A DNA stretch of 64,000 nt from Strobilurus pachycystidiatus (taxonomy: Eukaryota > Basidiomycota > Agaricomycetes > Agaricales > Physalacriaceae). The DNA lies in NCBI GenBank assembly GCA_019915135.1, contig JAHLMK010000008.1:1798001-1862000 (forward strand), in the 5' to 3' direction. The notes under the pieces are model-generated. The model was not told the DNA's origin and searched no databases. It worked only from the letters and a program-made list of their open reading frames with translations. This document shows positions 57,816 through 64,000 of this stretch, piece after piece (position 1 is the first letter of the stretch; every line of letters starts with the position of its first letter). A program made the translations under genes and the position numbers.

Positions 57816-58854
57816 ATGGCCTCCGCTTTTCCTCTCGACGGCTTCGACTACAGCAAGCAGGCCCAGCCGGGCATCGACTTCTTCTCATACCAGCCCACCG
57901 TCGACGTGCTTGCGCCGCATCCAGACCTGTTTGAGTCGGAACTCGACTCGTCTCTTGCCGGAATTGACGATGCCCAGCTGCAGCTGCTGACAGTCGACAC
58001 CCACGACGCATACTCGTTTCTGCGCTCAGACACCCCCACACGAGGCCCCCCTTCGGCAATCACAGAATCATCGCGCTCGAGTGCTTATGACTCCGAGTTG
58101 TATGCCCCCAGCTACGCACACACCCAGTACTCCTTCCCCCTCGACCTCGAGATGGATTTCCAGCGCATCCGCGTCGAAAGCGAGTACGCAGAGTACCACC
58201 AGCAGCCCCAGCAGCAGCTCGACGCTCCGCTCGACTTTGGCTCCTTGCCGCCTACCCCCCCTCTCAGCCCTCCGCGTACCCAGCCGCCGCCGCAGAAACA
58301 CTATGCTCGCACCAGCTACTCGGACTACGGGCCACCTACCCGCAGCATCCCCAACTACTACAACTATCTCCAGCCCCCTGTCGGCACCGTATCTCCCGGT
58401 CATGTCACTACCCAGCTCCCTTCCGTCAATATGCCTCCGCGCCACGACGAAGGCAAGCAGGACGCTCGCAAAAAGTACCAGTGCCCGTCTTGCCCTCGGG
58501 GTACGCTCTTTTTCTTCCGCTTCACTGGGAATTTGACTGATCTTCGCCCTAGCCTTCGCCCGGGCCTACAATCTCAAAACCCATATGGCCACTCACGACC
58601 CCAACCGCCTGAAGCCTCATGTGTGCCCCCACCGTGCTTGCGGTCGGTCCTTCAGCCGCAAGCATGATCTCGGCCGCCACATTGTCAGCATTCACCGCGA
58701 AGATGGCGCTGGCTCTGTCGTCTCGCATGCTTCCTCTTCGAAGCAATCCATCGGTGTCGAGCAGGGCAAGCGCACTTGGTGCGATACCTGTGGCAAAGGC
58801 TCCATTGGAGGTTCTCAGTGCGAGTGTGCAGTCGCCAGTGCCCAAGTAAAGTAA
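57816..58854 (+). CDS. C2H2 zinc-finger protein, probable transcription factor
   Basis: Two exons (57816-58500 and 58553-58854) across a 52-nt intron. The start at 57816 has a good context (CAACCATGG) and gives MASAFPLDGFDYSKQAQPG; an upstream in-frame ATG at 57708 is possible. Residues 1-220 are disordered, rich in Pro, Ser, Tyr and Gln, like an activation region. Two C2H2 fingers follow: YQCPSCPR joined across the intron to AFARAYNLKTHMATH, then HVCPHRACGRSFSRKHDLGRHIVSIH. A third Cys cluster (WCDTCGKG then CEC) sits near the C-terminus. Target genes unknown. Confidence 0.9.
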
Positions 58855-60482
58855 TCAGTATTCCTAATCTATGTTTCGAACATCGTGCGTTCATTCTGTC
58901 CTGTACAATACCCTCCATCTGACCATTTTACAGACGGCTCCGCGCCTATGCTGCCCTCCATGCGCTTTTCGACTGAATCTCGCTTCGTACCGCCTCTCGG
59001 CCCCGCGACGGACGTGATCTCGAATTGTTAATCCAGATTCCACATAGTGTATACATATATTATATCACACTCTATCGTTGGTTGGTTTGGAGCTTTGCCT
59101 ATATAGTTATACTTCAGTGTTTTATCTATGTCTTCGTTGAGCTTGAATGTACTACCGAAAAAATGCTACTGCTTTGTTACTTCCATGCACATCTTGACAT
59201 GGATGAGACGCGGGAAGAGGAGCGAAACTTGGTGACTGACCTCTGTCCTGTAGATCAAGCTCCGCCAACTTGCTCTGTTTCCCGCGCCCTAGTTCCACTA
59301 ATCATATGAAGGTGAAGGTACCTTCTTCATCACCGTCTTCAAGCTCGTGGGGGAATCATGGGTGACACGACTTGAGAGATGACAACTTCAAGCAAATCAC
59401 CCTCGGGACCGATGGCAACGCTCAGGAAAATTGAAGGAATTGAGCGACGTCCCTCGTTTGAAGCAATTGAGTGCCAAATTGTGAGTCATTGGAGTGAATA
59501 CTGATAGGCGCCACTAGGTGAATGCCCACAAAACATGAGGGGTTCGTCTTCAGGTCCCTTCAATCGGTGAGTTAGAGCGCACTTCACGAAAGTCTGAGAG
59601 ACAGCCATAGGAAGGACAGATCTATCGATTCAACAATCGATTCAGGCGCGGCAACAGGCGAATTCCCTCATGAATCTGCATGGAACACTGGCGGTAAGTA
59701 TACTTTCGAAACACAAACATCAGAGACTTACATTCAAGTGAAAGCTCTGGCAGGACATGATCGGGGGCCGCGAGGAAAAATAAGCTCAAGACGATATCAG
59801 GAATGGCGTGTTGTAAACGCGTCCGGATCGAAAAGCAGCGTGTTGCTCTCATGTTTTCCCTATGTAGTCACAACGGCGTTGGTGAGAAAGGAGAGGCGGA
59901 GAGGTCCACACTTGAGCTGAAACAGTAGCCGGAGCTCTAAGACGATGTGACGGTCAGAGGAGCTCTGAACGCGCTTCCGAGTTGCTGAAAGCGTGGCTTA
60001 AGAAGATTCACGTCTGCATGTAGGAGTATTCCCCAGAAAACCGACAGCCAGTCCCAATCGATGAGATAAACCACGAGGACTCGGATCAAGAACAACCAGC
60101 AAAAACCGTCCTGACAGACCTCTTGAATGGCACGGCAATAACAGCTGCAGAAGACAGGACCATCTAATAGCTGTTAGTACAAGGTTAGGCAGAATCAGAG
60201 CGGCGAACACCGTGGTTCCAGCTCGTTCTAGAGGCAGGAATCAGCTCGTCTTCCAGATAAGTTCATCTAGACGAGACGGGGCGATGATGGCGGTCGCTGG
60301 TGTCTGGAAGAACGTACTTGGCTTTCCGAATGAATCAACGCAGGCGGAAAAGCCCTGTGTTCTGACTCTCATTCGCTTCCAACCAAGGAAAGCGCAAGGC
60401 GCGTGAGGGGACCGGAGTCACGGTGCTACTTTGGCGCTCGCCACCGATCAATTTCTTGATTTGGACTCTTATTTCTACCGTC
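58855..60482. other. 1.6-kb region without a confident gene
   Basis: Minus-strand frames at 59622-59852 and 59998-60210 have hydrophobic stretches (IPDIVLSLFFLAAP; ALILPNLVLTAIRWSCLLQL). Spliced readings such as a model from about 60370 through GT-AG sites near 60317 are conceivable, but no family was recognised. It also contains the MED6 promoter at its right end. Confidence 0.4.
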
Positions 60483-61609
60483 ATGGACGTGAACGACTTT
60501 CACCCTCAGGATGACCATACTACCCGGTTTTTCATATGGCACGAATGGATTCAGGTTTGGGAACGTACTTTCTGAACCGAAACAGAGCTGTTTAACCTGG
60601 CATCGCTAGGCCCATGGGCCGTTAACAGCCGAGACTGTCTTTGAATACTTCACGCACTCCCAGTTCTACGATAAACAAAGCAACAATCAGGTGCTGCGCA
60701 TGCAGACTATGCACACAGGAATGCCTGTAGTCAATGAAGCTGAGGAGCTCAAGTACGCGTCGTGTCGGTCGATAACTGATTGCCGACACTAACGATCACG
60801 TAGACGATTCACTGGCGTCGAGTTCGCAGTCGTCCACGAGGAGGCCCCCTCATTCTTCATAATACACAAAAGAGAGCGTCTGTCACCCGAGATAGGTATG
60901 GTGCCATGATGATAGGTTTTGTGGGTCTACTTAGTATCTCAACAGTCCAACCTCTGGCGGTGTACTTCGTATCCGAGAATCGCATATTCCAATCGCCGGA
61001 CCTGTACACACTTCTGTCTAACCGTTTGGTTCGCCTTATCTCCTCTATGTGTGGTATACCGCTATAACTTCTCACCCAGTTGGCCTCTGTCCGTTCAATA
61101 CAATCGTCGCTGGACACGCTGCGTTCACATAGACCCGACTACACCCCTCGTACAGGCTTTGCCTGGCCAGTCAGCAACTCTGATCTTGCCGAAGCACCAT
61201 CGGCAAACAAGAATGAAGAAGCGGTCGACACCGAGGTGAAGGATGGTGCTTTCCAAGGTTCGAACAAGATCCAAAGACAGCAAAACAATTCTTTACTGTT
61301 CAATGCGATGAGAGCCACCGCGGCACACTCTCAATCTCAGTTCTCGACGGCGGCGTTCACTTCGATGGCCAGTAGTATGGCGCCAGTCGAACCAGTCGCA
61401 CCAGAACCCGCTCCTTCTGTACCGGCGGCACGGAATTCAGCGACACCAGCGCCTGGTCCTGCGCAAGCTGCAACGCCTAAGCCGCCACTTGCCAGAGAGC
61501 CGGGTCCTCCTGGAGGAGGCAAGAAGAAGCGCAAACGTGGGTATCTTCATTGCAGCTACGATCGCTAGCTCAACTGTTTATAGGTACTTTGGCTGCTGCG
61601 CCTCCGTAA
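60483..61609 (+). CDS. MED6: Mediator complex subunit 6
   Basis: Med6 is a head-module subunit of Mediator, which links transcription factors to RNA polymerase II. The start at 60483 gives MDVNDFHPQDDHTTRFFIWH. Next exons give TVFEYFTHSQFYDKQSNNQV, then FTGVEFAVVHEEAPSFFIIHKRERLSP, the conserved Med6 core, and FQSPDLYTLLSNRLLASVRSIQSSLD. The C-terminal 150 residues are Pro/Ala-rich and end in a basic KKKRKR. A last small exon across a roughly 50-nt intron adds TLAAAPP and the stop at 61609. About six exons. Confidence 0.93.
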
Positions 61610-61695
61610 ACGATGAGTGCTTGACGTTTGGCATACCTGAATCCGCCTGTCTCTTTGTAGCATTAGTACATGTCTATTACCCATACAAATACATC

Positions 61696-62482
61696 TCATC
61701 GCACTGCCGCTCCTGTTAGCCTGCCTAACCAATCCAGCGGGGTCTTCGCGCCACGAGTTGATATTCCACTGCCCACTCCAAGCGAAAGAGGATTGGCAGA
61801 ACTAAAAGAATCTCTTCTTGCTTTGGCCGCCTTTTGCACTGTATTTCTCGTCGGTACAACTCCTAAGAGAAGGGTGAAAGCCTGCATACCAGCGCGATCA
61901 ATCTCCTCTACATTTGTCTCCAGAACCAGTCCACCTTGAATCACTTCCGAGAGTATGTGGTGAGCCTGTCACTGTTGAGAATAGTGGTCTTGGAAAGAGG
62001 ATGTTGCAACGCACTTCGTCGAAATGGAACACAAGATCCAGTTCACAAACATTCTCGAATGTCCGATCCAATGATTCAACGAATACCTGTCTATGTAATT
62101 AGAATAATTCCGCGTCGGAAAGCATGGCAAACGCACTTGTATCAAATCCAATATCCCTAACTCGCTCTCCGATGAATCGACGACGAACACGAAATACAGC
62201 GTGGCATAGTTCCTGTATATCACCTGCCACCTCTCGTTCTTCTCGTCCTGGGGACCTAGGAACTGCTCCAGCTCGGGCGCATCGAGGAAGTTGCACAATC
62301 CAGAGGGTCGATTGGATACGAGACTGAAGATCTTCTGAACGACTGTTTGCGAGGATTGCTGCAGAGGAGTGTAGAACTTTGTCAGGCGTGGTACTCCGGA
62401 AGTATTGACTGTCCAAGAACAAGTTGAGAGACTATGCAAAGGTAAGAAGATGTCCCTCACAGATCAACACGGCATGAATCAT
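61696..62482 (-). CDS. APS3: AP-3 adaptor complex sigma subunit
   Basis: The small sigma chain of AP-3, which sorts cargo from Golgi/endosomes to the vacuole. The start at 62482 gives MIHAVLIFNTSGVPRLTKFY across the first intron. The longin fold continues with WQVIYRNYATLYFVFVVDSS, ESELGILDLIQ, VFVESLDRTFENVCELDLVF and IQGGLVLETNVEEIDRA, all diagnostic of the AP-3 rather than AP-1 or AP-2 sigma. A 51-nt in-frame intron follows, then KAAKARRDSFSSANPLSLG and a basic tail to the stop at 61696. It is tail to tail with MED6, 86 bp apart. Confidence 0.94.
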
Positions 62483-62634
62483 TCTGGATTGTGGTTGTCG
62501 CCAGTTGACATGGAGGTGTAAGCCAAGATGTACGCGAATGACGCATCAATTACGGATCACGGTTACTTACTATCATTACTTTGAGTGCTACATATCTCAA
62601 TAAGTCTGTGTACATTGTTTCTACCCGAAAGTTA

Positions 62635-64000
62635 CTATGAATCATCGCGAGGCAGCTTCCACCCCGGCTGCAATCGACCAGCCAAATTACTGACAGGACC
62701 CGAGAGCCCACCCTGGCTTTTGAAACTTTCTAAAAAGTTCTTGATCAAGTTATAATCCATCGGCTCCTCACCCTCTTCCTCCCTATCCAGCACCCCACTA
62801 AGTTCCGCTTCCATCGCTGCCTCAATATCCTCATCTTCGGGAATGTCTTCTACTGTCGTCGCCTTCGCTTTGCCTTTGCCTTTATCCTCACTGGGTGTCA
62901 CCTGTGGCGAAGCTTTCGGGGCGCGCGAGAGAGCCAGTTCGGCATCCATTGCTTTCATCACAGCTTCGAAGGAGTCGAGATTGGGATTGACGTTAGGCCG
63001 TGGTCCGGCCTCTGGTGCGCGATGAATGGTTTCGTGAGCGTTCGGCGGGAGCTTCACACTCGACGTCTTGACGGTCTTTGGCACAAAAGCTGCAGGTATT
63101 TTCAGCATGCTTATAACAAATCGACAGTTTGCAAACTCACCGCCACGCTCTTTTCGTTCTTTGATCATGTCGCTCCACTGATCGTCACTGATACCCAATG
63201 CCTGGCGAGAAAACTCAAGGAACTCTTCCTCTTCCTCTTCCATGTCCACTTCAACGTCGCCCACAACTTGAGGTTGATTTTCCTCATCTTCCGAGTCCAC
63301 TTCGGGGTCCTCCTCATCTGACTCGTCGTCAGAATCAACACCATCATATGTATCCCTCGGTATTATGGGTTGCCGTATAGGCTTGACCTTGACCTGGTGT
63401 GACTCGGGTGCCTTCTCTTCCTTCGGCGAGGTCTCCGCCTCCGTCTCGTGGTCCTCCTTGGATTTACCGACCCGCTGGGATTTATCGTGATAGGAGGGAG
63501 GCATCCACCCATATTCTGCTGGGTCCAGCTTCGGTACCAGCTTGTCCTTGGCCTCCTGCCGTTTCTCAGGACTCTGCGGTTCATCATCGGAGGACGTCGA
63601 CATGTTGTCATTACTAAATTCTTCGTCTGAGAACTCCTCGCTAACGACAGTATTAGTGACCAGAAAGTATAAGCGTTTGAACGATAAGCTCACTCTTCAA
63701 ATCGAGCACCAGCCATGTCTCCTTCGCCTTCAACGAACTTCTCCACTTTGGAAGCAAGGTCTTTCAGACGCGAAGCCTGGTCCGACGCAAGGCGTTCCTC
63801 CGCAGTCTCGTCAACATCCATGCTATCCAGACCGTCAGTGGCTCCGCTTCGCCCGGCCGCCTTTTGCAACATGTCGTCAAAATCTTCAGCATCAATTTTC
63901 AGCCAACTGTCATCATCTTCATCTCCCAGATACAGAACTGACTCGGGTGCTTGAGATACTGCAGACACCACTGCAGCCGCGAAAGATTGTCGACTGTGGT
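62635..64000 (-). CDS. Ecdysoneless/SGT1-type protein, C-terminal part
   Basis: Runs off the right edge; the N-terminus is missing. Seen from the edge: DSWLKIDAEDFDDMLQKAAG, a coiled region (ASRLKDLASKVEKFVEGEGD), then a second large exon with acidic stretches and AEYGWMPPSYHDKSQ. FSRQALGISDDQWSDMIKER follows, and after an Ala/Lys-rich linker MDYNLIKNFLESFKSQGGLSGPVSNL, the conserved C-terminal signature of the family (PF07093). These proteins act in pre-mRNA splicing and transcription in animals and complement gcr2 in yeast. The stop is at 62635. Confidence 0.9.

Noticed and set aside
59622..60210. Hydrophobic minus-strand frames as a membrane-protein gene
   Set aside because: No family match and the possible splices lead to early stops; listed only as an unresolved region.

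Overview
The window is nuclear DNA of a filamentous basidiomycete, most likely a mushroom-forming agaricomycete. Nearly every gene is split by many short GT-AG introns of about 45-60 nt, genes lie 80-500 bp apart on both strands, and the proteins are standard fungal housekeeping proteins. There are no bacterial features. Gene names rest on family motifs read directly from the translated sequence; no database search was possible, and most exon boundaries inside multi-exon genes are approximate.

Layout. Positions 1 to about 7.8 kb hold a Ty3/gypsy retrotransposon on the minus strand, cut by the left edge. Its Gag-protease frame and its pol frame (RT, RNase H, integrase, chromodomain-like end) are the same frame separated by a single UGA in a UGA-CUA-G context, which suggests expression by stop-codon readthrough. 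From 8.1 to 13.5 kb come a DUF7702-type membrane protein and a Bre4-like ArAE-family membrane protein. From 14.2 to 21.0 kb come an NAD(P)-binding protein, the octanoyltransferase LIP2, a WW-domain protein, NPL4 and a bZIP factor. From 21.1 to 30.1 kb come an allantoate/pantothenate-type MFS transporter, the Rieske protein RIP1, COX19, a succinate-semialdehyde dehydrogenase, a TMEM205-like protein and the U2 snRNP A' protein. From 30.2 to 36.1 kb come SAC1, a SET/NAP histone chaperone and a GPI-anchored chitin deacetylase. The 36.1-39.5 kb stretch has no confident gene. From 39.5 to 45.4 kb lie two kinases, an SRPK and a STE20/OSR1-like kinase.

The 45.7-57.5 kb part is the most dynamic. Four tRNA-Arg(ACG) copies in both orientations and one intron-containing tRNA-Lys(TTT) surround an Rxt3-like protein with a very long Arg/Asp/Pro repeat, CSN6 and MCM5. 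Two miniature inverted-repeat elements lie there: a 318-bp hAT-like one with an 8-bp target duplication and a 385-bp one flanked by TA. The right end (57.8-64 kb) holds a C2H2 zinc-finger protein, MED6, the AP-3 sigma subunit and the C-terminal part of an Ecdysoneless/SGT1-type protein that runs off the edge.

The genes do not form a metabolic cluster. Two mitochondrial respiratory genes (COX19 and RIP1) are in tandem and COX19 shares a 130-bp divergent promoter with the dehydrogenase. The most interesting leads are the retrotransposon readthrough site, the two MITEs, and the repeated tRNA-Arg units with shared downstream flanks, which could be tRNA genes in a duplication or the heads of a SINE-like family.
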